Part shown: one piece after another, positions 1 through 5,236 of the stretch
Layout: every line of letters starts with the position of its first letter
Position numbering within the stretch: the first letter of the stretch is position 1
Assembly (NCBI GenBank): GCA_013694495.1
Contig: JACDCH010000542.1
Span: forward strand, 1 to 5,618
Origin: Acidimicrobiia bacterium
Lineage (GTDB): Bacteria > Actinomycetota > Acidimicrobiia > Acidimicrobiales > JACDCH01
DNA length: 5,618 nucleotides
Direction: 5' to 3'
Notes under the pieces: model-generated
What the model saw: the letters and a program-made list of their open reading frames with translations, nothing else
The model's database searches: none
What the model was told of the DNA's origin: nothing
Made by a program: the position numbers and the translations under genes

Positions 1-1028
1 GCCGTGGGGAACGCGACGGTGGCCGGGCCGGCGTAGTCGATGCGCACCCGGTCGCCCCGCACCACCACCGGCGCCGCCCCGGCGCGGGCCCGCAGCTCCG
101 CCCCGCCGTCGGTGCGCAGGACGTACAGCGAGTCGTGGCCGTAGTACTCCGTGCGCTCGACGGTGGCCGTGCCGGCGGCGTCGGCGACGAGCCGCACCGA
201 CTCGGGCCGCACGAGCACCCGCACCGGCCCCTGGGCTGGCTGGGCGAGGGCGATGCGACCCAGCGACGTGCCTGCTTCGTCGCCGCTGGCCGTGCCGTCC
301 ACGAGGTTGGCGTCGCCCACGAACGTCGCCACCCACGGCGTCGCCGGCCGCGCGTAGACGTCGGCCGGTGGCGCGGCCTGCACGATGCGGCCCGCGCGCA
401 TCACCGCTACCTCGTCGCCCAGCACGAACGCCTCGTCCTGGTCGTGGGTGACGAACACGCTCGTGATCCCCAGGTCGGTGAGCAGGGCGTGCACCTCGGC
501 CCGCACGGCCACCCGCAAGGTCGTATCGAGGTTCGAGAAGGGCTCGTCGAGCAGGAGCACGGCGGGGCGGGGGGCGAGCGCCCGGGCCAGCGCCACCCGC
601 TGCTGCTGCCCGCCCGACAGCGTCCCGGGCAGGCGGTCGCCGAGGCCGAGGAGCCCGACCATGTCGAGGGCGGCGTCGATGCGGGCCTGGCGATCAGGCT
701 CCCGCCGGCCGATGCCGTACCCGACGTTGCGCTCGACGGTCATGTGGGGGAACAGGGCCCAGTCCTGGAACACCATGCCGACCCGGCGCTTCTCGGGCGG
801 GACCCACGTGCCGGCGCCGCACACCAGGCGCTCGCCGATGCGGACCTCGCCCGCGTCGGGCCGCTCCAGGCCGGCCACGATCCGCAGCAACGTGGTCTTC
901 CCGCACCCCGACGGGCCGAGCAGGGCCACGACCGATCCCGGGTCGACGTCGAGGTCGACGGACTGCAGCACTTCGACCGCGCCGAACCGCTTGTCGATCC
1001 CCGCGGCGACGACCCCGGTGGCACCCAT
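1..1028 (-). CDS. ABC transporter ATP-binding protein, FbpC/PotA type with C-terminal TOBE domain (3' end cut by window edge)
   Basis: This is the ATP-hydrolysing subunit of an import ABC transporter, acting on the cytoplasmic face of the membrane with permeases not seen here. I translated 342 codons from the ATG at 1028 without reaching a stop, so the gene runs off the left edge; family members are usually about 340-370 residues, so little is missing. Visible motifs are Walker A GPSGCGKTT (38-46), the Q-loop in VFQDWALFPH (Q88), signature LSGGQQQR (137-144), Walker B VLLLDEP (157-163), D-loop SNLD (165-168) and the switch histidine in VTHD (H195). The VRVLVRPESVRL segment (269-280) and what follows fit a TOBE_2 domain. 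The PPEKRRVGMVFQDWALFPH block is typical of ferric iron (FbpC), polyamine (PotA) and sulfate/sugar importers, so the substrate cannot be read from this subunit. It lies 62 bp after the glycosyltransferase gene. Any permease and binding-protein genes would have to be beyond the left edge or elsewhere. Confidence 0.93.
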   Translation of the reverse strand, partial: MGATGVVAAGIDKRFGAVEVLQSVDLDVDPGSVVALLGPSGCGKTTLLRIVAGLERPDAGEVRIGERLVCGAGTWVPPEKRRVGMVFQDWALFPHMTVERNVGYGIGRREPDRQARIDAALDMVGLLGLGDRLPGTLSGGQQQRVALARALAPRPAVLLLDEPFSNLDTTLRVAVRAEVHALLTDLGITSVFVTHDQDEAFVLGDEVAVMRAGRIVQAAPPADVYARPATPWVATFVGDANLVDGTASGDEAGTSLGRIALAQPAQGPVRVLVRPESVRLVADAAGTATVERTEYYGHDSLYVLRTDGGAELRARAGAAPVVVRGDRVRIDYAGPATVAFPT

Positions 1029-1038
1029 GGCCCGAGCG

Positions 1039-1044
1039 AGCCTA
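1039..1044 (-). promoter_or_regulatory. possible -10 box (TAGGCT) before the ABC ATPase gene
   Basis: On the minus strand TAGGCT lies 10 nt before the ATG at 1028. It fits the actinobacterial TANNNT -10 pattern and would start transcription almost at the start codon, giving a leaderless or near-leaderless mRNA. That agrees with the lack of a Shine-Dalgarno site before this ATG. I see no good -35 element at the expected distance, where the GC hairpin lies, so the call is weak. Confidence 0.3.
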
Positions 1045-1054
1045 GGGACGGCGC

Positions 1055-1078
1055 GACGGCCGGCCGCAGCCGGCCGTC
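1055..1078. other. perfect 10-bp GC-rich inverted repeat (hairpin) between the glycosyltransferase and ABC genes
   Basis: The arms GACGGCCGGC and GCCGGCCGTC pair perfectly around a 4-nt loop. The structure begins 13 nt after the glycosyltransferase stop codon and ends 27 nt before the ABC start codon. It may terminate or attenuate transcription, or stabilise the 3' end of the upstream mRNA. No T-tract follows on the minus strand, so it is not a classical intrinsic terminator. Confidence 0.5.
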
Positions 1079-1101
1079 AGGCCTCGGTCGTCAGGCCTCG
1101 G
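1075..1101. repeat. 13-bp tandem direct repeat, period 14, across the glycosyltransferase stop codon
   Basis: CGTCAGGCCTCGG occurs at 1075-1087 and again at 1089-1101, separated by one base. The copy at 1089-1101 contains the TGA stop of the glycosyltransferase gene (1091-1093). The other copy lies just beyond it and overlaps the left-hand arm-end of the 1055-1078 hairpin. This looks like a small replication-slippage duplication. Confidence 0.8.
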
Positions 1102-2548
1102 CCGCTGCCGCGGCGGCGCGGCCGGCGGTGCGGGGGGTGACCTTCCAGTCCGCCTGGCCCGAGAGCTCGCGAACGTGGGAGAGCCGGGCGCACGCCGTGC
1201 GCAGGTGCGAGAAGCAGATGGCGCTGGCCACCACGTACGGGGCGAAGATCCACAGCCGCCGCGACCCGGGCAGGGCGTGGCGGAAGGCCACCGCCGCCTG
1301 GGTGAGGAAGGAGATCATGCCGAACGTGACGAGGTAGCCGATGAACGGCGAGCGCTCGGCCGGCAGCGTGGCCGCGTACTGGCCGAACAGGCCGATGTTC
1401 TCCCGCACCGAGCTGGCGTTGGACGGGAACAGGAAGTGCTGGATGCTCACCGGGATGGTGAGCGCCCCGATCCAGGGCATGACCGCAGCCGTGCCGAACA
1501 GCCAGGCCGAGCCGATGCGGGACCGGACCCCGATGGACTCGTCGGCCACGAGGGCGCCGAGGTGGCGGCGGGCCACCTGGAACCAGCCCTGCGACCAGCG
1601 CAGCCGCTGGTGGCACAGGGCCCGCAGCGACGGCGGGGCGAGCTCGCCGGACACGATCCCTGGGTCGGTGATGATGCGGCCGCCGCTGCGGAGCAGGCGC
1701 ACGGAGGCGTCGATGTCCTCGGTGAGGGCGGTGGGGTCGAGCCGCATGGCCCGCAGGGACTCGGCCCGCCAGTAGCCGTTGCTGCCGCCGAAGATGCCGA
1801 AGCCCTGGAGGCGGGTGCGCCCTGGGTGGCTGACGGTGTAGATCTGCTCGAACTCGGCGGTGACGATGATGTCGAGGAACGACCGGCGGGTCTTGCCGCT
1901 GGCCATGCGCACGGCGCAGCGGCCCTGCACCACGTCGGCGACATCGGCGGCCATCCACCGCCAGGCCCGCTGGTACGAGCCGGCCTGCGGGTGGTGGTCG
2001 GCGTCGAACACGCCGATGATCTCGCCGGTGGCCACGGCGAGGGCGGCGTTGACGTTCTCGGCCTTCGACGTGCTGTGCTCCACCTGGAGGACCACCAGGC
2101 GGGGCTCGCGCTGCGCGAGCTCGAGGAGGTCGAACTCCACGTCGAGCGGCGTGGGCGTGTTGTACGCCACGATGACCTGGAGGTCGGGGGGCCCGGCCTG
2201 CAGGTGGTGCTCGATGGTCTCGACGATGAGGTCGGCCTCGTTGGGTAGGTAGGCGGCGATGATGGCGGTCGTCGACGGCAGCGGGACCTCGGGGTGCGGC
2301 GGCGGCTTCGGCATGCGGAGGGCGGCCAGCGCCTCGATGAACCCGACCGCAGCGGCGAGGAACAGCACCGCCACGACGATGAGCTCGAGGCCCTCGCGGG
2401 CGCGGTTCGAGACGGCGTCGAGGCCGACGACGAACAGCAGCAGCGCACCGATGATCGTCACTTCGTTGACGATCAGCTCTCGGGCGATGGACGGACGCCG
2501 CGCGGACGCACGGCTGGAGGACTCGTCTTCGAGTGGTGGAATTGGCAT
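1091..2548 (-). CDS. membrane-bound family 2 glycosyltransferase (cellulose/hyaluronan-synthase-like)
   Basis: A 485-residue protein that should transfer a sugar from a nucleotide-sugar in the cytoplasm to a growing glycan or lipid acceptor at the membrane. Residues 1-28 are charged, followed by two membrane segments (about 30-47 and 55-76). The cytoplasmic GT-A domain (about 92-320) shows a first strand AIIAAYLPNE (95-104), SKAENVNAAL (161-170), the metal-binding DxD in VFDADHHP (D182, D184), GGSNGYWR (254-261), the catalytic TEDID (E277, D278) and QRLRWSQGW (QxxRW, 314-318). About three more membrane segments follow (346-372, 402-421, 431-448), then an alanine-rich tail. DxD, ED and QxxRW together mark BcsA/hyaluronan-type GT2 enzymes. 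No PilZ domain is present and no BcsB-like partner is nearby, so cellulose is not implied. The open frame continues upstream into egtBD, but that part is a shadow. I chose the ATG at 2548 because coding character begins there; a GTG at 2461 (residue 30) is the main alternative. Neither has a strong Shine-Dalgarno site. Confidence 0.9.
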   Translation of the reverse strand: MPIPPLEDESSSRASARRPSIARELIVNEVTIIGALLLFVVGLDAVSNRAREGLELIVVAVLFLAAAVGFIEALAALRMPKPPPHPEVPLPSTTAIIAAYLPNEADLIVETIEHHLQAGPPDLQVIVAYNTPTPLDVEFDLLELAQREPRLVVLQVEHSTSKAENVNAALAVATGEIIGVFDADHHPQAGSYQRAWRWMAADVADVVQGRCAVRMASGKTRRSFLDIIVTAEFEQIYTVSHPGRTRLQGFGIFGGSNGYWRAESLRAMRLDPTALTEDIDASVRLLRSGGRIITDPGIVSGELAPPSLRALCHQRLRWSQGWFQVARRHLGALVADESIGVRSRIGSAWLFGTAAVMPWIGALTIPVSIQHFLFPSNASSVRENIGLFGQYAATLPAERSPFIGYLVTFGMISFLTQAAVAFRHALPGSRRLWIFAPYVVASAICFSHLRTACARLSHVRELSGQADWKVTPRTAGRAAAAAAEA

Positions 2549-2592
2549 GAGCCGGAGGGGGTGAGCGGGCGCCGGGGGGGCGCCAGTCGTAC

Positions 2593-2598
2593 AACCTA
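2593..2598 (-). promoter_or_regulatory. possible -10 box (TAGGTT) before the glycosyltransferase gene
   Basis: TAGGTT on the minus strand fits the actinobacterial TANNNT pattern and lies 44 nt before the ATG at 2548, predicting a leader of roughly 35-40 nt. The candidate -35 region, TTCCGC about 18 nt upstream, is a poor match to the consensus. If real, this promoter would uncouple the glycosyltransferase from egtBD. Confidence 0.3.
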
Positions 2599-2635
2599 GG
2601 GGTCGAGTCGGGCGGAGCGGAAGTTTCTCAGGGGT

Positions 2636-2668
2636 GGGTACGCCGGGGCGTGCCCGTGGGTTCCCACG
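2636..2668 (-). terminator. paired hairpins after the egtBD stop, possible terminator
   Basis: Two stems lie just after the TGA of egtBD. The first to be transcribed is a short 6-bp stem, CGTGGG/CCCACG at 2655-2668. It is followed by a 9-bp arm pair at 2636-2655 (GGGTACGCC against GGCGTGCCC, with one imperfect pair). There is no T-run, so a Rho-independent mechanism is uncertain. The position, 2 nt after the stop codon, and the TAGGTT box beyond it fit a transcription-unit boundary. The rest of the 121-bp gap shows nothing else. Confidence 0.35.
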
Positions 2669-2669
2669 A

Positions 2670-4976
2670 TCAGCAATAAGGAGTCGCGAGGCTGACCAGG
2701 AAATCCCCGGCCGGATCGGTCCACTGGTGCTGGACCACCAGACCGGCCTCCCAGAGCTCGTCGCGGATGCCCTCCGCGGTGAACTTGGCGCTGATCTCCG
2801 TGCGCAGCCACTCCCCCGCCTCGAAGCGGACCTCGAGGTCGTCGAGGGCCGGCACCCGCACCCGCTGCGGGCTGCGGGCCACCAGCCGCATCTCGATCCA
2901 GGAGGCGTCGGGGTCCCAGTGGGCGACGTGGTCGAAGGCCTCGGGGTCGAAGTCGGCGCCCAGCTCCCGGTTGAGCACCCGGAGGGCGTTGCGGTCGAAG
3001 GCGGCGGTGACGCCGGCCCGGTCGTCGTAGGCGGCCACCAGCCGGGCGGGGTCCTTGACCAGGTCGGTACCGAGGAGGAACGCGTCGTTGTGCTCGAGCA
3101 TGGCGTCGACGTCGAACAGGAAGCGGACCCGCTGGTCCGGGTCGAAATTCCCGATGGTGCCGCCGAGGAAGGCCACCAACCGGCGCCCCCGCCGGGGGAT
3201 GGCGTCGAGGTGCCGGGTGAAGTCGCCCACGACGGCGTGCACGGCGAGGCCGGGTCGCTCGGCCGCGATGGCCTCGGCCGCCGACCGCAGCACGGCCTCG
3301 GAGACGTCGAACGGTACGAAGGAGCGCAGCGTGCCGGCGGCCGCCAACCCGTCGAGCAGCAGGCGCGTCTTCTCGGAGGTGCCCGAGCCCAGCTCGACGA
3401 GGGTCTCGGCGCCGGAGAGGGCGGCGATCTCGGCCGCGTTCGCTTCGAGGATCGACCGCTCGGCCCGCGTCGGGTAGTACTCGTCGAGCCGGGTGATCTC
3501 GTCGAACAGCAGCGAGCCGGCGTCGTCGTAGAACCAGACCGGCGGCGTCCAGGCGGGCCGGGCGGACAGGCCCCGCCGGGTTTCCTCGGCCAGGTGCGAC
3601 GACCAGTCGGCCGGGTCGAGCACGACATCGACGGTGACCGGCACGATCGCCGTGCCCTGCGACGACCGGGACCGCCCGGAGCGGAAGGGGTCGTCGTCGC
3701 AGGCCAGGCGGACACCGGCGAAGGCCCAGCGGGCCCCGGGCGGGAAGAAGTTGCGGTACGTCGTGCGGGTGTGGCCCGACGGGGTGGCGCAGCCGCCGCC
3801 CCGGAGGACGTGCTGGTTCACCATGAACTTGCCGTTGTACTCACCGACCGCGCCGGCGGCGGGGTGGAAGCCGGGGTAGGCGCCGTAGGGGCTCGACGTC
3901 CACTCCCACACGTCGCCGAACAGCTGGCGGGGCGGGAGGCCGGGGCGGTGGCGCCCGGCGGGCCGGGGGTGGGGCGCGCCGCCGCCGTGGTCGTCGAGGA
4001 AGTTGCCCACCAGGCCCTCGGCGCCGAGGGGGTGGGCGACGGCCTCCCACTCGACCTCCGACGGGAGGCGGTGGCCCGCCCACCGTGCGTAGGCGTCGGC
4101 CTCGTAGTAGCTGACGTGGACCACGGGCTCGGCGGGATCGACCGGCCGGCGCCCAGCGAGGGTGAAGATCGTCCAGCCGACGCCGTGGGGGTCACCGGGG
4201 CGGCGGGCGGGAGCGTCACCGCCGGGCTCCCAGTAGAGCGGCGCCTCCCAGCCCTCGGCCTGCACCGTCCCCCAGCCGTCGGCCAGCCACAGGTCGGCGC
4301 GGCGGTACCCGTCGTCGGCCATGAAGGCGAGCCACTCGCCGGCGGTCACGAGGCGGTCGGCCAGGCCGAAGGGCCGCACCAGCGCCTCGTGGCGGGGACC
4401 CTCGTTGTCGAAGGCGAAGCCCCGGCCGTCGTGGCCGATCTCCAGCACGCCACCCTCGTGGCCGACCCACCCCCACGCCGGGTCGGCTCGCTCGGCGGGG
4501 CGGTGCTCGGCCTCGACGTAGGCGGGGCGCAGCGGGTTCTGGAACAACAGGTGCTTCGCGTCCATGAGCAGGAGCTCCTGGTGCTGCTCCTCGTGGTTGC
4601 GGCCCAGCTCGAGCAACCCGAGGCGCTCCGGCGACAGTGAGCCGGCCTCCAGGGCGGCGACCACCCGCTCGTCGACCGCCTCGCGGTAGGCCCGCACCTC
4701 GTCGCAGCTGGGCCGGGTCAGCAGGCCCCGGTGCGGGCGGGGGTGCCGGGGCCCGACGGCCTCGTAGTAGCTGTTCCAGAGGTAGCGGTAGGCCGGGTCG
4801 AAGGGCTCGCCGTCGAGCACGAACTCCTCGAGGAACCACGTGGTGTGGGCCCGGTGCCACTTCGTGGGCGAGCAGTCGGGCATCGACTGCACGACCTGGT
4901 CCTCGGGCGAGAGTGGGGCGGCCAGCGCCTCGGTCCGGTCGCGCACGAGCTGGAACGACGCCGACGCTGTCCCCAT
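2670..4976 (-). CDS. egtBD: EgtB-EgtD fusion: ergothioneine sulfoxide synthase plus histidine N-alpha-trimethyltransferase
   Basis: A single 768-residue cytoplasmic protein with two ergothioneine enzymes. Residues 1-425 are EgtB, which joins hercynine to a thiol with O2 at a non-haem iron. A DinB-like region (about 5-160) supplies the expected three-histidine iron site: H44 in SPTKWHRAHTTWF, H128 and H132 in NHEEQHQE. An FGE-sulfatase (SUMF1-like) domain (about 165-425) follows, with RLPSEVEWEAVA (303-314), FGDVWEWTSSPYG (353-365), VLRGGGC (390-396) and TYRNFFPP (406-413). A polar linker (about 427-445, SGRSRSSQG) leads to EgtD (about 446-768), which trimethylates histidine with S-adenosylmethionine. 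Its SAM motif is ELGSGTSEKT (528-537), with D557 and D585 nearby. Y483, Y500, N610, Y650, E727 and S729 match the histidine-site residues of mycobacterial EgtD by spacing. The start is firm: an in-frame stop lies 31 nt upstream and no other start falls between. No Shine-Dalgarno site is visible. No EgtE-type lyase, egtA or egtC is present in the window. Confidence 0.96.
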   Translation of the reverse strand: MGTASASFQLVRDRTEALAAPLSPEDQVVQSMPDCSPTKWHRAHTTWFLEEFVLDGEPFDPAYRYLWNSYYEAVGPRHPRPHRGLLTRPSCDEVRAYREAVDERVVAALEAGSLSPERLGLLELGRNHEEQHQELLLMDAKHLLFQNPLRPAYVEAEHRPAERADPAWGWVGHEGGVLEIGHDGRGFAFDNEGPRHEALVRPFGLADRLVTAGEWLAFMADDGYRRADLWLADGWGTVQAEGWEAPLYWEPGGDAPARRPGDPHGVGWTIFTLAGRRPVDPAEPVVHVSYYEADAYARWAGHRLPSEVEWEAVAHPLGAEGLVGNFLDDHGGGAPHPRPAGRHRPGLPPRQLFGDVWEWTSSPYGAYPGFHPAAGAVGEYNGKFMVNQHVLRGGGCATPSGHTRTTYRNFFPPGARWAFAGVRLACDDDPFRSGRSRSSQGTAIVPVTVDVVLDPADWSSHLAEETRRGLSARPAWTPPVWFYDDAGSLLFDEITRLDEYYPTRAERSILEANAAEIAALSGAETLVELGSGTSEKTRLLLDGLAAAGTLRSFVPFDVSEAVLRSAAEAIAAERPGLAVHAVVGDFTRHLDAIPRRGRRLVAFLGGTIGNFDPDQRVRFLFDVDAMLEHNDAFLLGTDLVKDPARLVAAYDDRAGVTAAFDRNALRVLNRELGADFDPEAFDHVAHWDPDASWIEMRLVARSPQRVRVPALDDLEVRFEAGEWLRTEISAKFTAEGIRDELWEAGLVVQHQWTDPAGDFLVSLATPYC

Positions 4977-4999
4977 GCGGAGTTGTGTATCCCGGACCG

Positions 5000-5018
5000 C
5001 CTGACATCACACGTCAGG
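5000..5018. promoter_or_regulatory. 19-bp near-perfect dyad upstream of egtBD, possible operator
   Basis: CCTGACAT-CAC-ACGTCAGG has 8-bp arms matching at 7 of 8 positions around a 3-bp centre, and its centre is about 33 bp before the egtBD start codon. The size and symmetry suit a dimeric regulator such as a TetR-, MarR- or GntR-family protein. The regulator is not identifiable and no regulator gene is in the window. No T-run follows, so a terminator is less likely. Confidence 0.4.
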
Positions 5019-5100
5019 GTTGATCGCGCCGGTCCTCAGACTCAGGACTTGCGGAGGAACAACGGGGTCATGCCGGCGCGCCTGTCGACCGCCGGAGGCG

Positions 5101-5128
5101 CTGGGGGCCTGGGGGCGGAGCCCCCAGG
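5101..5128. other. tandem CTGGGGGC followed by its reverse complement: strong GC hairpin
   Basis: CTGGGGGC occurs twice in a row (5101-5108 and 5109-5116 with a shared register), then GGA, then GCCCCCAG. The perfect stem is 9 bp (5108-5116 with 5120-5128) around a 3-nt loop, and the first 8-mer can compete for the same partner. It lies about 110 nt after the helicase stop on the minus strand. It could serve as a transcript end or mRNA-stabilising structure, but no T-tract follows. It may also be one copy of a dispersed intergenic palindrome. Confidence 0.55.
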
Positions 5129-5173
5129 GATCGGCCGCAGGGCGACGAAGTCGGCCGAGGACCGCAAGAGTCC

Positions 5174-5219
5174 GAGCGGAGCGAGGGCACAACAACTCGC
5201 CGGAACGGAGCGAAGCGAG
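5174..5219. repeat. short repeated GGAGCGA-type motifs after the helicase gene
   Basis: CGGAGCGA occurs at 5177-5184 and 5206-5213 within slightly longer similar units (GAGCGGAGCGAG and AACGGAGCGAAGCGAG). A third CGGAGCG at 5241-5247 is inside the last codons of the helicase gene. The units are short and imperfect, so the call rests on their clustering in 75 bp. No function is evident. Confidence 0.45.
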
Positions 5220-5236
5220 TGACGGCGAAGAGGGAA

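Larger units (their letters stand above)
4977..5236. other. 260-bp intergenic region between the helicase gene and egtBD
   Basis: I find no credible gene here. Short frames exist on both strands (for example 5007-5195 minus) but have low-complexity Arg/Pro/Ala composition and no recognisable motif. The stretch holds the dyad at 5000-5018, a weaker 5-bp inverted repeat (GTCCT/AGGAC, 5032-5048), the hairpin and duplicated 8-mer at 5101-5128, and the GGAGCGA-type repeats at 5174-5219. It must contain the 3' end of the helicase transcript and probably the egtBD promoter. I cannot point to a convincing -10/-35 pair; ATACAC at about 4984-4989 is the only AT-richer candidate. Confidence 0.6.

Noticed and set aside
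135..2248. Long plus-strand frames opposite the ABC ATPase and glycosyltransferase (135-1337, 1175-2248)
   Set aside because: Same GC-bias artefact; both run antisense to genes with complete catalytic motifs and show no recognisable sequence.
1091..3715. One continuous minus-strand frame that would extend the glycosyltransferase into the EgtD region
   Set aside because: The upstream half is an out-of-frame shadow of EgtD, rich in Arg/Ser/Pro/Thr. Glycosyltransferase-like sequence begins only near 2548.
2634..4640. A 668-codon open frame on the plus strand opposite egtBD
   Set aside because: It is a mirror of the GC-biased codon third positions of egtBD; its translation is low-complexity Gly/Val/Arg/Ala/Pro with no domain, while the minus strand encodes two clear enzymes.
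1..4976. A combined ergothioneine uptake/export and glycan system linking the ABC ATPase, glycosyltransferase and EgtBD
   Set aside because: No shared pathway logic, no translational coupling, and gaps with hairpins and possible separate promoters. The ATPase is of a generic importer type, so co-location alone does not support a joint system.
5007..5195. Small minus-strand frame in the gap upstream of egtBD
   Set aside because: It has no motif and crosses the dyad and GC hairpin. Its composition is that of random high-GC DNA, and it could not be supported as a gene.
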